Assembly (NCBI GenBank): GCA_946641515.1
Contig: CAMPBT010000001.1
Location: forward strand, 243,105-307,104
Direction: 5' to 3'
Source: UBA3210 sp002363635
Lineage (GTDB): Bacteria; Bacillota_I; Bacilli_A; RFN20; CAG-449
DNA: 64,000 nucleotides
Of the stretch, positions 42,808 through 52,414 are shown one piece after another. A program made the translations under genes and the position numbers. Under the pieces are notes generated by a model. It saw nothing but the letters and a program-made list of their open reading frames with translations, was not told the origin of the DNA and ran no database searches. The number at the start of each line of letters is the position of its first letter. Within the stretch, counting starts at the first letter, position 1.

Positions 42808-44733
42808 TTAGTTATTTCTTAATGCTTTAGAATTGATTTCTTCTAAGATTTTTGAAATAAATTCTTCTTTAGAAACTGTTGTTTGAGCTTGTTTACCATA
42901 TTCACGGTAAGTGACAGTTCCGTTTGCAACTTCGTTATCACCGATAACAAGCTGGTAAGGAATCTTTTCCATCTGAGCTTCTCTTAAACGGTAGCCAAGT
43001 TTTTCTTCACGATCATCGAATTTAACTCTGATTTTATTCTTCTTTAATAATTTGAGTAATTCTTCACAGTATTCATGGTGGTGAGCATTTGAAACTGGGA
43101 GAAGTGCAACTTGTTGAGGATGTAACCATGTTGGTAAAACACCTTTTGTTTCTTCAAGTAAGAATGCGACGAATCTATCGAGAGAACCAAGAATTGCTCT
43201 ATGGATAACGACAGGTCTAGCTTTTTGACCATTTTCATCGATGTATGTTAATTCGAATCTTTCTGGTAATTGGTAGTCAAGTTGAATAGTTGATAATGTA
43301 ACGTCGTGACCAATTGCAGATCTTACTTGAACGTCTAATTTAGGTCCGTAGAAAGCTGCTTCGCCTTTTGCTTCGTAGAATTCAACACCTAATTCTTTTA
43401 ATACTTCACGTAATTCTGATTCTGATTTTTCCCATAATTCATCATTACCGAAATATTTTTCGACATCATCAGGATCTCTTAATGATAATCTGAATTTGTA
43501 ATCTTTGAAACCGAAGTCTTTGTATGTATCGAGAATTAATTTTGTAACTTCTTTAAATACAGGGCCGATTTGTGATGGTGTAACGAAGATGTGTGAGTCA
43601 TTTTGATAGAAAGCACGTGTTCTTTCAATACCAGTTAGAGCACCTGAAGCTTCGAAACGGAAGTCTGCAGCGATTTCTGCAATTCTAATTGGTAAATCTT
43701 TATATGAATGGAGTTTAGATCTAAACATAACCATGTGATGAGGGCAGTTCATTGGTCTTAAAACGTATTCTTCATCATCTACCTTCATTGCAGGGAACAT
43801 ATCATCTTTGTAATGTGCCCAGTGGCCAGATGTCTTATATAAATCAACATTACCTAAAGATGGTGTCATAACGTGATAGTAACCTTGGTCAATTTCTTTG
43901 TCCATGATGTAGTCTTGTAAAAGTCTTCTAACTGTGAAACCATTTGGTAACCACATTGGTAAACCTTTACCTACTAATGGGTCGAACATGAAAATTCCCA
44001 TATCTTTGCCGATTTTACGGTGGTCACGTTGTTTTCTATCTTCAAGAACTAATAAGTATTTATCTAATTCTTCTTTTGTTGACCAGCAAGTACCGTAGAT
44101 TCTAGTTAAAACTTCGTTCTTTGAATCGCCTCTCCAGTATGCACCTGCGTGAGAGAGAAGTTTGAAGTTTTTAATAATTCCAGTTGAAAGAACGTGAGGA
44201 CCTCTACAAACATCTTTGTATTCGCCTTGTTCGTAAATTGTAACTGTAGATGAATCTTTGACTGCATCGATTAATTCGCATTTGAATTTATCTGCTGCGA
44301 ATAATTTTTTAGCATCTTCTTTTGATAATTCATATTTCTTGATTGGTAAATTTTCTTTAACAATCTTTTTCATTTCTGCTTCGATTTTTGGTAAATCTGC
44401 ATCAGTAATGCTTGTTGGAATAGATAAATCGTAGTAGAAACCTTCTTCAATAGCAGGACCAACTCCACATCTAGTTCCTGGGTATAATCTTTGAACTGCT
44501 TGTGCAACTAAGTGAGCACATGAGTGATTGATGACTGCAAAAGCTTCTTTGTCTTCTGGCATAACAAATTCTACTTTTGTTCCATCTTTAACTTCGTCTT
44601 TTAAGTCGACAACTACATCATCAACTTTTGCAACTACTGCATTTTTAAGACCAAGTTCTTTTGCGAGTTGAACAAGTAATGTACCTTCTTCAACTTCTTT
44701 AATGTTTCCGTCTTTTAATGTAATCTTTAACAT
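42808..44733 (-). CDS. thrS: Threonyl-tRNA synthetase
   Basis: A 641-residue class II synthetase that charges tRNA-Thr. It has the N-terminal TGS domain, the editing domain with HSCAHL and the zinc/editing-related CRGPHV, the catalytic core with MNCPHH (zinc Cys), RIAEIAADFRFEASGALTG (motif 2 region) and the C-terminal anticodon-binding domain (PVSNAHHHEYCEEL). The length is normal. AAAGGAG lies 7 bp before the ATG. It is preceded by a T-box leader, so uncharged tRNA-Thr induces it. Confidence 0.98.
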   Translation of the reverse strand: MLKITLKDGNIKEVEEGTLLVQLAKELGLKNAVVAKVDDVVVDLKDEVKDGTKVEFVMPEDKEAFAVINHSCAHLVAQAVQRLYPGTRCGVGPAIEEGFYYDLSIPTSITDADLPKIEAEMKKIVKENLPIKKYELSKEDAKKLFAADKFKCELIDAVKDSSTVTIYEQGEYKDVCRGPHVLSTGIIKNFKLLSHAGAYWRGDSKNEVLTRIYGTCWSTKEELDKYLLVLEDRKQRDHRKIGKDMGIFMFDPLVGKGLPMWLPNGFTVRRLLQDYIMDKEIDQGYYHVMTPSLGNVDLYKTSGHWAHYKDDMFPAMKVDDEEYVLRPMNCPHHMVMFRSKLHSYKDLPIRIAEIAADFRFEASGALTGIERTRAFYQNDSHIFVTPSQIGPVFKEVTKLILDTYKDFGFKDYKFRLSLRDPDDVEKYFGNDELWEKSESELREVLKELGVEFYEAKGEAAFYGPKLDVQVRSAIGHDVTLSTIQLDYQLPERFELTYIDENGQKARPVVIHRAILGSLDRFVAFLLEETKGVLPTWLHPQQVALLPVSNAHHHEYCEELLKLLKKNKIRVKFDDREEKLGYRLREAQMEKIPYQLVIGDNEVANGTVTYREYGKQAQTTVSKEEFISKILEEINSKALRNN

Positions 44734-44973
44734 CTTAAACTCCTTTTTTTAATGAAAATATAAAAGCGTCCCTATAGAAAGGACGCTTAAAAACGTGGTA
44801 CCACCTTAATTTATATAGTGAATAATTCTATATACACTTAATGAATTTGATTTTAACGTAATCACCGTCTAGTTACCTAGAACGCTCCAAAGTGGTATTG
44901 TTAGGCTTGTATGATTCTTTCACCAGATGAATCATTCTCTAAATTTTTCTAACAACGTGTCTTTTTCATTGCT
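44734..44973 (-). promoter_or_regulatory. T-box leader (tRNA-Thr-sensing riboswitch) of thrS
   Basis: On the minus strand the leader contains the T-box core AAGGTGGTACCACG (plus coordinates 44794-44807) just before an intrinsic terminator (44764-44788, stem AAGCGTCC/GGGACGCTT). Upstream is a Stem I-like region closed by TTGTTAG/CTAACAA with an inner TGATTC/GAATCA hairpin. The following stretch AATACCACTTT offers ACC or ACT as Thr specifier codon; I could not settle which. Uncharged tRNA-Thr would favour the antiterminator. Confidence 0.92.
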
Positions 44974-44979
44974 ATAAAT

Positions 44980-45008
44980 ATGATAATTAATTAATAAATT
45001 ATTTTCAA
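44980..45008 (-). promoter_or_regulatory. Promoter of thrS
   Basis: Minus strand: TTGAAA (45003-45008) and TATCAT (44980-44985) with exactly 17 bp between them. Confidence 0.8.
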
Positions 45009-45017
45009 CTAAATATT

Positions 45018-45878
45018 TTATTTAATGGCAAGTGCTACAGAAACTGCACCCATTAAACCTGCATCCTGGTCAAATTGTGCTAAAACAATCTTAACTCTCT
45101 TGACAGGGAAAGCTTCGATAATCTTATTTGCTTTTTCTTCTAAAGCATCTAAGAATAGTGAAGATGATTTCATAACTCCACCGGATAAAACAATTTTGTC
45201 TACGTTATATGTTAACTGAGTATTGGCAAGTTGAAGGGCAACAATGTTTTCCCATTCTTCTAAAACAGTTAATGCTAATGAATCTTTATTTGCTGCTAAA
45301 GAGAAGAAATCCGCAGCTTTTTCAACGTTAAGGTGTAAATCCTTACATAATTTAACTAAACCGTTACCTGAAGCGCATTTTTCAAATTCTTCAACTCCAC
45401 CTAAGTATGGTACTAAAATGTGACCAACTTCGAATGCTAAGTCTACCATGTTGTGGTTGTAGATTAAGCAACCTCCAATACCGGAAGAAATAGTGAAGAA
45501 GAATGAATCAGGAACATCTTTTGTTGAACCAAATGAAGCTTCTGCTAAAGCAGTGCAGTTAGCGTCATTTTTAATTTCGACCTTAAAACCATATCTTCTT
45601 TCAAGTTCACCTTTTAAATCGAAATCTCTGATATTAAGGTTTGGTAAGATTTTAACGTGATCTTTTTCAATTAAGCCGCATGCAGAAATACCGACTTTCT
45701 TTACATTATAATCTTTATAAGGTAAAGCTTCGATTAAACGACAAATCTGATTTAAAAGAACTGTTTTATCGTTTCTTTCTGATCTTTCACGGTTTACTTC
45801 TACAATTTCTAAATTGCTAGAAACAATACCGACTCTTAGGTTAGTAGCACCTAAGTCAATAGCAATTACGTATTCCAT
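45018..45878 (-). CDS. ROK-family sugar kinase, probable glucokinase
   Basis: A 286-residue ROK kinase. The ATP loop is IAIDLGATNLRVGI, with NDANCTALAEASFG (catalytic Asp) and ISSGIGGCLIYN. The EVGH element is present, but the CxCGxxGCxE zinc motif that normally follows is replaced by VEEFEKCASGNG with a single Cys. Glucokinase is the best guess because pyk and pfkA are directly upstream in the same operon. Its ATG shares one base with the pyk stop. N-acetylmannosamine kinase is an alternative. Confidence 0.82.
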   Translation of the reverse strand: MEYVIAIDLGATNLRVGIVSSNLEIVEVNRERSERNDKTVLLNQICRLIEALPYKDYNVKKVGISACGLIEKDHVKILPNLNIRDFDLKGELERRYGFKVEIKNDANCTALAEASFGSTKDVPDSFFFTISSGIGGCLIYNHNMVDLAFEVGHILVPYLGGVEEFEKCASGNGLVKLCKDLHLNVEKAADFFSLAANKDSLALTVLEEWENIVALQLANTQLTYNVDKIVLSGGVMKSSSLFLDALEEKANKIIEAFPVKRVKIVLAQFDQDAGLMGAVSVALAIK

Positions 45879-47326
45879 TATTTTACCTCTTTGTTTTCAT
45901 TGACTGTAATAATCTTCATAAAGTTAAGTTTATTTGAACCTGTTGGTGATCCACCAGTCAAAATAATTGGACTACCTGCAGGAATGCCAAGTTCTCTTGC
46001 TTTGAGTAAAGCATATACTTCCATTTCTTCAATAAATTGAGGAATGTATGGAATATACATTGGATAGACACCCCATTCTAAGCATGATGTTTTACAAATG
46101 TTCATGTCGTTAGAAACCGAAATAATAGGGCAAATTGGTCTAGCCTTTGAGATACGCTTAATTGTTGCTTCTGATTCTGTTAAGCAAACAATTAATTTCG
46201 CGCCAATTAATAAAGCTGTATTAGCAATTGAGTTAGCAATAGCATCGTTATTATTCTTTAATGATGTATCGAAAGCTTCTTTTGCTAATTTTTCATAAGG
46301 TAAGTAATTTTCAATTTTTGCAGCAATCTTTGCTTGCATTGCACAAGCTTCAACAGGGTATTCACCTGATGCTGATTCAGCAGAAAGCATAACTGTATCA
46401 GTACCTTCAAGAACAGCGTTAGCAACGTCACTAACTTCAGCTCTTGTTGGGTTAGGATTTGTTTTCATTGAGTCAAGCATTTGTGTTGCAGTAATACAAG
46501 GTTTACCAGCAATACGGCATTTTTTAATAAGTTCACGTTGAATGACTGGAACGTCTTCTGCTGGAACTTCAACACCTAAGTCACCACGAGCGACCATGAT
46601 GCCGTCTGTTTCTTCAATGATTGAATCAATATTCTTAACAGCTAGAGGGTTTTCAATCTTAGAAATAATTCTAATATCGTCTCTGCCGTTATCATGTAAA
46701 ATTTTTCTAATTGCTTTTACATCATCAGCACTTCTAACAAATGAAGCTGCGATGAAAGAGATATTTTGTTTTGTACCCCAAACTAAGTCGTTATAATCTT
46801 TTTCAGAAATATAAGGCATAGTGATAATGGAGTCAGGACAGTTAACACCTCTCTTGTTTTTGATTTGTGCATGGTTAAGAGCTTTAGTAATAATTTCGTG
46901 ATTTGCTTCATCTTTATCTGTGACGAGTAAAGTGAGATTACCATCATCGAGTTTAATTCTTTCTCCAACCTTGATATCGTCATAGAGATGATCATAAGTA
47001 ACAGAGAATTTTTCTGCTGTACCTAACATTTCTTTCATAGAAATTCTTACGATAGAGTTTGTCTTGATTTCGACTTTGCCGTTTACAAAGTCGTGAGTTC
47101 TAATTTCAGGACCTTTTGTATCAAGCATTGTTGGCATAATGATGCCATTTTCTTCCCATAAACGATCCGCAATTTCGATTTTTTTGTGATGTTCTTCATA
47201 TGAACCATGTGAGAAGTTCATTCTAATTACGTTCATACCTGCTTTATAGAGTTCTAAGCAAGTTTCGTAATTATCAGAAGAAGGGCCGATTGTACAAACA
47301 ATTTTTGTTTTCTTTGTAATGTTCAT
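45878..47326 (-). CDS. pyk: Pyruvate kinase
   Basis: A 482-residue glycolytic enzyme making pyruvate and ATP from phosphoenolpyruvate. Motifs are KIVCTIGPSSDNYE, MNFSHGSYEEHHK, MLDTKGPEIRT, the active-site ISKIENPLAV and GIMVARGDLGVEV, and ATQMLDSM. It lacks the extra C-terminal PEP-utiliser domain of B. subtilis Pyk (585 residues). It lies between pfkA (25 bp upstream) and the ROK kinase in one operon. Confidence 0.98.
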   Translation of the reverse strand: MNITKKTKIVCTIGPSSDNYETCLELYKAGMNVIRMNFSHGSYEEHHKKIEIADRLWEENGIIMPTMLDTKGPEIRTHDFVNGKVEIKTNSIVRISMKEMLGTAEKFSVTYDHLYDDIKVGERIKLDDGNLTLLVTDKDEANHEIITKALNHAQIKNKRGVNCPDSIITMPYISEKDYNDLVWGTKQNISFIAASFVRSADDVKAIRKILHDNGRDDIRIISKIENPLAVKNIDSIIEETDGIMVARGDLGVEVPAEDVPVIQRELIKKCRIAGKPCITATQMLDSMKTNPNPTRAEVSDVANAVLEGTDTVMLSAESASGEYPVEACAMQAKIAAKIENYLPYEKLAKEAFDTSLKNNNDAIANSIANTALLIGAKLIVCLTESEATIKRISKARPICPIISVSNDMNICKTSCLEWGVYPMYIPYIPQFIEEMEVYALLKARELGIPAGSPIILTGGSPTGSNKLNFMKIITVNENKEVK

Positions 47327-47351
47327 GAATTTCTCCTATAAAAATTTATGC

Positions 47352-48317
47352 TTATCTAGTGCGCTGTAAGACGTGTTTGTAAACTTTGTTTGGTTTATTT
47401 TCCATTTGAAGAGCTTCTTCGATAGGAGTTGAAACGATTTGGTTATTTAAAATACCAATGCAAATACCTGTTTTATCATTTAATAATTCTTCGATAGCTT
47501 TTGCACCCATTGTTGTACCAAGGAATCTATCCATAGCTGTTGGAGTACCGCCACGTTGAATTCTACCTAAAATTTCAGCTTTTGCTTCAATGCCACATTC
47601 TTTTGTAATCTTGTCTGCAAGTTCATTTACATCACAAACGTGTTCAGTAACTAAGACGATTAAATGTCTCTTGTGTTCAACTTGAGTTTGTAATCTTACT
47701 TGTTCAAATAAATCTAATTCTGGCATTGGGTTTTCACGTGTGATAACAATATCAGCACCTGTTGCAACTGCAGCATAAACTGCAAGGTCACCACAGTATC
47801 TACCCATTGTTTCAATAACCGAACATCTCTTGTGTGAAGATGATGTATCTCTTAATTTGTCGACACAGTCAACAATTGTTTGAAGAGCAGTGAAGAAACC
47901 AATTGTAAAATCTGATGAAGCAATATCGTTATCAATAGTGCCTGGAATACCTACACATTTGATGCCATTTCTTGATAATGCTAAAGCACCTCTATAAGTA
48001 CCATCACCACCGATAGCAACTAAAGCATCAATTTGGAATTCTTCTCTTAAGATTCTTGCAGCTTCCTTCTGGACTTCTGGATTTGCCATGCCAGGGTAAC
48101 GAGCAGTACCAATCTTTGTACCACCTCTATTAACAATATCTGAGACGAAAGTTCTATTTACTTTCTCAATGTTTCTATCAAAGATACCTTTATATCCTTC
48201 GTAAATAACATACATTTCTAAGCCTGAATCAAGACCTGCTCTAACTACAGCTCTGATTGCAGCGTTCATACCAGGTGCATCGCCACCTGAAGTTAAAATA
48301 CCAACTTTTTTAATCAT
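47352..48317 (-). CDS. pfkA: ATP-dependent 6-phosphofructokinase
   Basis: A 321-residue glycolytic kinase. Motifs are GILTSGGDAPGMNAAIRA, GGDGTYRGA, GIPGTIDNDI (catalytic Asp) and ETMGRYCGDLA. The ATG at 48317 is preferred over an upstream TTG (48329) because GGAGG lies 6-7 bp before it. The Gly in GGDGT marks the ATP-dependent rather than the PPi-dependent type. It heads the pfkA-pyk-ROK operon. Confidence 0.97.
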   Translation of the reverse strand: MIKKVGILTSGGDAPGMNAAIRAVVRAGLDSGLEMYVIYEGYKGIFDRNIEKVNRTFVSDIVNRGGTKIGTARYPGMANPEVQKEAARILREEFQIDALVAIGGDGTYRGALALSRNGIKCVGIPGTIDNDIASSDFTIGFFTALQTIVDCVDKLRDTSSSHKRCSVIETMGRYCGDLAVYAAVATGADIVITRENPMPELDLFEQVRLQTQVEHKRHLIVLVTEHVCDVNELADKITKECGIEAKAEILGRIQRGGTPTAMDRFLGTTMGAKAIEELLNDKTGICIGILNNQIVSTPIEEALQMENKPNKVYKHVLQRTR

Positions 48318-48365
48318 AAAATCCTCCAAATCATTGATATAAGGAAATTTTGTCCTACGCTATTT

Positions 48366-48394
48366 ATTATAAAATAAATACATTGCCGTTTTAA
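48366..48394 (-). promoter_or_regulatory. Promoter of the pfkA-pyk operon
   Basis: Minus strand: TTAAAA (48389-48394) and TATAAT (48366-48371) at 17 bp spacing, about 50 bp before the start codon. Confidence 0.65.
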
Positions 48395-48498
48395 AGAAAA
48401 ATTGAATAAGTCTATCAAAATATTCTGTGATATATTTTGCTTACGATATAGAAATCAATTTTTGTTTTGCTTATAATAGAAAGCACGAGGCTTTTAAG

Positions 48499-49722
48499 AT
48501 GTTATATTTGAATAAAGAAGATTATTTTGAAGTTTATTTAGGCTCTATGGTTTCAAATATCGGTAGAGATACTTTAATTGCGCTATATCAACCAATCATT
48601 GGTCATGATGCAGTGAGCCTTTACCTTACTTTATTTAATGAATTTAAAAAGCAAAGAATCGGTAATATTTCTACAATTGAAGATTTATTACTCATTATGG
48701 ATATCTCAATTTCTTCTTTACAAGAAGCTAAAGCTAATCTAGAAGGTATTGGTTTATTACAGTCATACTATATGTCCAAAAACCATCAAAATTTCTATAA
48801 ATATGTGCTTTTAGCACCTAAAACACCTTCTGAATTCTTTGGTGATTTACTCTTTAGAGGATTACTTGTTAGAGCAATTGGTGAAAAGAAAACTAATCAA
48901 TTAAATAATCTTTATAAATCTAAAGCTATGGATTTAGAAGGATATGAAGAAGTAACTGCTTCATTTAAAGATGTTTTCCATCCTAACTTTGATTCTGCAG
49001 ACTTTAGAACTCGTATTGATAATGATGAGACATTTACTTATAAAGTAAAAGATATTTCAAAAGGTTTTGATCGTGGTGCTTTTGTAAGTGGCATGGAAAC
49101 AAAATATGGCTTTGTAAAATCATTTTTCAAGAAGAAAGTTGTTGATGAAATTGCTCGTATTGCACTTTTATATGGTATTGATGAAGATGCAATGACAGAT
49201 TATGTTTCTCAAGCTTATGATGAAGGAAGTAAACAAATTGACTTTGAAAAAGTAAAGAAGTTAGCATATAACGATATGTACTTTATTCCTACAGGAAACG
49301 TAAAAGTTGGTAAAGAAGTTTATGATGGTTCATCATTAATTGCTAAAAAATTAGAAATGTTAAGCTCATATTCTACTATTGATTATTTAGCTCTTAAACA
49401 ACAAAATACTGCACCTTCTCCTTCTGATTTAGCAATTATTAATACAATTTCTAATGAATATCATTTACCAGCTTCTGTAATTAATGTCATTGTTGATTAC
49501 ACATTAGAAAAATGTGATAATGTCTTAGTTAGAAATTTTGCATTAAAAGTTGCAGCGTCTTTAAAGAGAAAAAATATTTCTACTGCAGAAGATGCAATGA
49601 ACGATTTATCTAAATCTAGATCTTCATATACTATTTCTTCAACTCCTACTGTTGTTAGAGAAGATAAAGAAGAATTAAGTGCAGAAGAACTTGATAATTT
49701 ACTTGATGATTTAGGTGATTAA
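48499..49722 (+). CDS. dnaB: Replication initiation and membrane attachment protein DnaB (Firmicutes type)
   Basis: A 407-residue helicase-loading protein of the PriA-DnaD-DnaB pathway, not the replicative helicase. It has the N-terminal winged-helix-like region (GRDTLIALYQPIIGHDAVSLYL) and a C-terminal DnaB_2/DnaD-like domain (IINTISNEYHLPASVINVIVDY and ALKVAASLKRKNI). The ATG at 48499 is chosen over one at 48427: CGAGG precedes it and a TATAAT box (48472-48477) lies between the two. dnaI follows after 3 bp. Confidence 0.93.
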   Translation: MLYLNKEDYFEVYLGSMVSNIGRDTLIALYQPIIGHDAVSLYLTLFNEFKKQRIGNISTIEDLLLIMDISISSLQEAKANLEGIGLLQSYYMSKNHQNFYKYVLLAPKTPSEFFGDLLFRGLLVRAIGEKKTNQLNNLYKSKAMDLEGYEEVTASFKDVFHPNFDSADFRTRIDNDETFTYKVKDISKGFDRGAFVSGMETKYGFVKSFFKKKVVDEIARIALLYGIDEDAMTDYVSQAYDEGSKQIDFEKVKKLAYNDMYFIPTGNVKVGKEVYDGSSLIAKKLEMLSSYSTIDYLALKQQNTAPSPSDLAIINTISNEYHLPASVINVIVDYTLEKCDNVLVRNFALKVAASLKRKNISTAEDAMNDLSKSRSSYTISSTPTVVREDKEELSAEELDNLLDDLGD

Positions 49723-49725
49723 TAT

Positions 49726-50628
49726 ATGGATATTAATTTCGAATTACCAACTAATATTGATGTAGAGAAAATCAAGGCTGATCAACTTGATCTAGTTTTG
49801 TCATACCCAAAAACTAAAGCGCTTATTGAAGAACTAAATATACCTTTAGAAACAGTTAAGAAATATCTTAATTATTTTGTTAAAGTTGTTAAAGATGATT
49901 TATCTTTACACGAAGATGATTCTTTATTAAATAAAGAATTAAATGGCTTTATTTCAGGGATTTCTTATGATAAGAAATCAAATACAATTACTCAAACTTA
50001 TGCATATATTCCTAAGCGTGCAGAACTTGAAAAAATTAAAAATAAATATTTGATTCGTGAAATTGAAGAAGATGTCTTTAATTACACATTAAAAGATTGC
50101 CTAAAACATTTTAGAGATGAAAGAGCTTCTTTAATTAGTAAACTTGCTTTAATTGCTAAAAAAGGTGAAGCTAATAAAGGTATTTATATTGATGGAGATC
50201 CTGAAACAGGCAAGTCTTTCATTTTAGCGGTTTTTAGCAAATTTTTAGGTAAATTAGATAGTACTTCTGATTTGGTATTCATCGATTGTAATAGAGAATT
50301 TGAATACGCGAAAAACTTATATGAAAAAAATAGACAGCAATTTGATGATTATTTAGTAGTCTTACAGAAGACTCAATATCTATTTATTGATGACTTTGGT
50401 AAGGAATATAAACAAGCATTTAATTTTACTAATATTCTTATTCCTGTTCTTGAATATCGTAAAGAACATAATTTATTAACATTCTTTACTTCTTCATTTA
50501 GACCTACAGAAATTCCTTCTATTTATAGATATGGAAAAGAAATGTCTGACGCTAGTAAAAAACTATCTCATCTAATCTTAGATTTAACTGAAGAATGCCA
50601 ATTAAAAGGCATGAAATATTATTTCTAA
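49726..50628 (+). CDS. dnaI: Primosomal protein DnaI (helicase loader)
   Basis: A 300-residue AAA+ ATPase that loads the replicative helicase. Walker A is GDPETGKS and Walker B YLFIDDFGKE, followed by a sensor region with FFTSSF. The N-terminal 110 residues correspond to the helicase-interacting domain but lack a clear zinc-binding Cys set. The gene is paired with dnaB as in B. subtilis. AGGTGAT before the ATG overlaps the end of dnaB. Confidence 0.95.
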   Translation: MDINFELPTNIDVEKIKADQLDLVLSYPKTKALIEELNIPLETVKKYLNYFVKVVKDDLSLHEDDSLLNKELNGFISGISYDKKSNTITQTYAYIPKRAELEKIKNKYLIREIEEDVFNYTLKDCLKHFRDERASLISKLALIAKKGEANKGIYIDGDPETGKSFILAVFSKFLGKLDSTSDLVFIDCNREFEYAKNLYEKNRQQFDDYLVVLQKTQYLFIDDFGKEYKQAFNFTNILIPVLEYRKEHNLLTFFTSSFRPTEIPSIYRYGKEMSDASKKLSHLILDLTEECQLKGMKYYF

Positions 50629-50650
50629 AAAATAATTTGGTAAATTTCTT

Positions 50651-50688
50651 AAATCTCCCTAATAGATTAATAGAAGGGAGATTTTTTT
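50651..50688 (+). terminator. Terminator after dnaI whose stem contains the next ribosome binding site
   Basis: A perfect 10-bp stem AAATCTCCCT (50651-50660) with AGGGAGATTT (50675-50684), then Ts up to the next ATG at 50689. The only ribosome binding site of the downstream gene (AAGGGAG) is inside the right arm. Confidence 0.85.
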
Positions 50689-51840
50689 ATGAAAAATTTT
50701 ATTTTACAAACTAATAATTCTGATTGTGGTTTAGCGTGTATTAAGATGCTACTTGCCTACTATCATAAAGACCAAAGTTATCTATATATAGATAATAAGA
50801 AGAAGGGGACCTATTCTTTACTTGATTTAAAATTGATAGGTGAAGAAAATGGTCTAATTACTAAAGGAGTACAAATTGATATAGAGCATCTTAAGGGGAT
50901 GAAGAATATCATTGTTCAAACTAAAGAAGATTCTAAATCTCATTTTATGGTACTTAAGAAAATTAAGAATAATAAAGTTTATTTATTTGATCCTAGTAAC
51001 GGAAAAGTAAAGATATCGTTAGAAGATTTTAAAGAGATTTTTACTGGATACGCATTAATTATCGATAAAGTAGAAGAACGAAAACTTAATAAAAAGACTA
51101 ATATATTGAGCTTTTGGTATTTCTTATCTTATGTGATTTCTATTTTAATTGATGTAGGGTTTATTTATTTAATTTCTTATACTTTTAAAATTGAGGATGA
51201 TTATCTTATTTCAACTTTATCAGTAATTGGAATAGTGATTAATTTTATCTTTAAAATGATTATTTCTGTGCTTGCTTCTAGAGCTTTTGAAAAGAAATAT
51301 TTATTAAAGAATATTGATAAAATGAATGAAGAAGAAATTAAAGAACTTCTAAATTTCAAAAAAAATTATTTGCATTATTATTTTTCAATGATTAATTACA
51401 TTTCAATTTTCATTTTTGGCTCTATTATCTTGATTATTAATGGCTTATATACATTATTTTTCATAGGATTTACAGTAGCTTGTTTAGTTTTACGTTATAC
51501 CTTAATTGAAAAAGTGTTGTCTAAACAAATGAAAAATGCTGAAAGAGAAGAAAGAGTTATGTTTAATTCTGCGAGAAAAGAAAAGATGTATCATAAATGC
51601 CAAATAAATGCAGAAAATTATACATTTTATTATATGCTAGTTCCGTGTCTATATATTGTTGTTATTGCCTTATCATTATCGCTAACTAATAAATTATTTT
51701 CATATTATTCCATGAATTATTATTTTTTCTATATTGGATTCTTTATCACCTTATATGAGTGTGGTAATGAAATAATGAAAAATATTTTTAAAAATCATGA
51801 AAAATTGAAAGCTGGTAAAATTAAAGTCCTTAATTTTTAA
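50689..51840 (+). CDS. C39-like peptidase-transmembrane protein lacking the ABC ATPase
   Basis: A 383-residue protein. Residues 1-130 form a C39 peptidase-like domain, the type that cuts double-glycine leaders of bacteriocins: QTNNSDCG with Cys13, His85 in SHFMVLKK and Asp101 in LFDPSNG complete the triad. About five to six membrane helices follow (about 145-165, 175-200, 235-275, 315-370). In bacteriocin exporters an ATPase domain comes next; here the protein ends without it at a TAA, with no ABC gene nearby. Asn/Lys-rich composition and low constraint suggest rapid evolution. Expression may be limited by the hairpin over its ribosome binding site. Confidence 0.78.
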   Translation: MKNFILQTNNSDCGLACIKMLLAYYHKDQSYLYIDNKKKGTYSLLDLKLIGEENGLITKGVQIDIEHLKGMKNIIVQTKEDSKSHFMVLKKIKNNKVYLFDPSNGKVKISLEDFKEIFTGYALIIDKVEERKLNKKTNILSFWYFLSYVISILIDVGFIYLISYTFKIEDDYLISTLSVIGIVINFIFKMIISVLASRAFEKKYLLKNIDKMNEEEIKELLNFKKNYLHYYFSMINYISIFIFGSIILIINGLYTLFFIGFTVACLVLRYTLIEKVLSKQMKNAEREERVMFNSARKEKMYHKCQINAENYTFYYMLVPCLYIVVIALSLSLTNKLFSYYSMNYYFFYIGFFITLYECGNEIMKNIFKNHEKLKAGKIKVLNF

Positions 51841-51911
51841 TTGACATTCTACAATAAAGTGGTATTATTTAATTCCGTCTCTATCATTTTAATGATAGTT
51901 AAAAACGGATG

Positions 51912-51920
51912 TGGTATAAT
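51912..51920 (+). promoter_or_regulatory. Extended -10 promoter of the ybeY-cdd-era-recO operon
   Basis: TGGTATAAT (TGnTATAAT) ends at 51920, 19 bp before the ybeY start codon. Confidence 0.6.
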
Positions 51921-51939
51921 ATTGCCGAGGTTAGAAAAT

Positions 51940-52413
51940 ATGGAAATTGAAATGACTTTTACAAACGAAACAAATGAAGAAACTTATGATGAAGAGTACT
52001 TTACTCACATTGCAGAAGTTATCTTTGAACATCTACATTTAGATGACTATTTTATCGTTGAATTAAACTTAGTTAGCTTAGAAAAGATTCACGAAATTAA
52101 TAGAGATTATCGTAATGTTGATCGTCCAACAGACGTTATTTCATTTGCGTTTGAAGATGATGAAAAAGAAGCTGAAATTGTTAGAGAAGCAGGAATGCCT
52201 CGTGATTTAGGCGAAATTTTTATCTGTGTTGACCGTGCAAAAGAACAAGCTAAAGAATATGGTCATTCATATCAAAGAGAGATTTCATTCTTATTTACTC
52301 ATGGTATATTACACTTACTTGGCTATGATCATATGGAACCAGAAGATGAAAAAGTTATGTTTGGCATCCAAGATGAAATCATGGACAAATTAGGTTTAAA
52401 GAGAGGCGAGTAA
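51940..52413 (+). CDS. ybeY: Endoribonuclease YbeY (16S rRNA maturation)
   Basis: A 157-residue zinc-dependent RNase. The metal site HGILHLLGYDHMEPEDEKVM is intact (three His), with the conserved YRNVDRPTDVISF upstream. The ATG at 51940 is used because CCGAGG precedes it and the extended -10 lies upstream; an earlier in-frame start (51841) would precede the promoter. It opens the block ybeY-cdd-era-recO, in the same order as in B. subtilis, though the intervening dgkA of that species is absent. Confidence 0.95.
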   Translation: MEIEMTFTNETNEETYDEEYFTHIAEVIFEHLHLDDYFIVELNLVSLEKIHEINRDYRNVDRPTDVISFAFEDDEKEAEIVREAGMPRDLGEIFICVDRAKEQAKEYGHSYQREISFLFTHGILHLLGYDHMEPEDEKVMFGIQDEIMDKLGLKRGE

Positions 52414-52414
52414 A

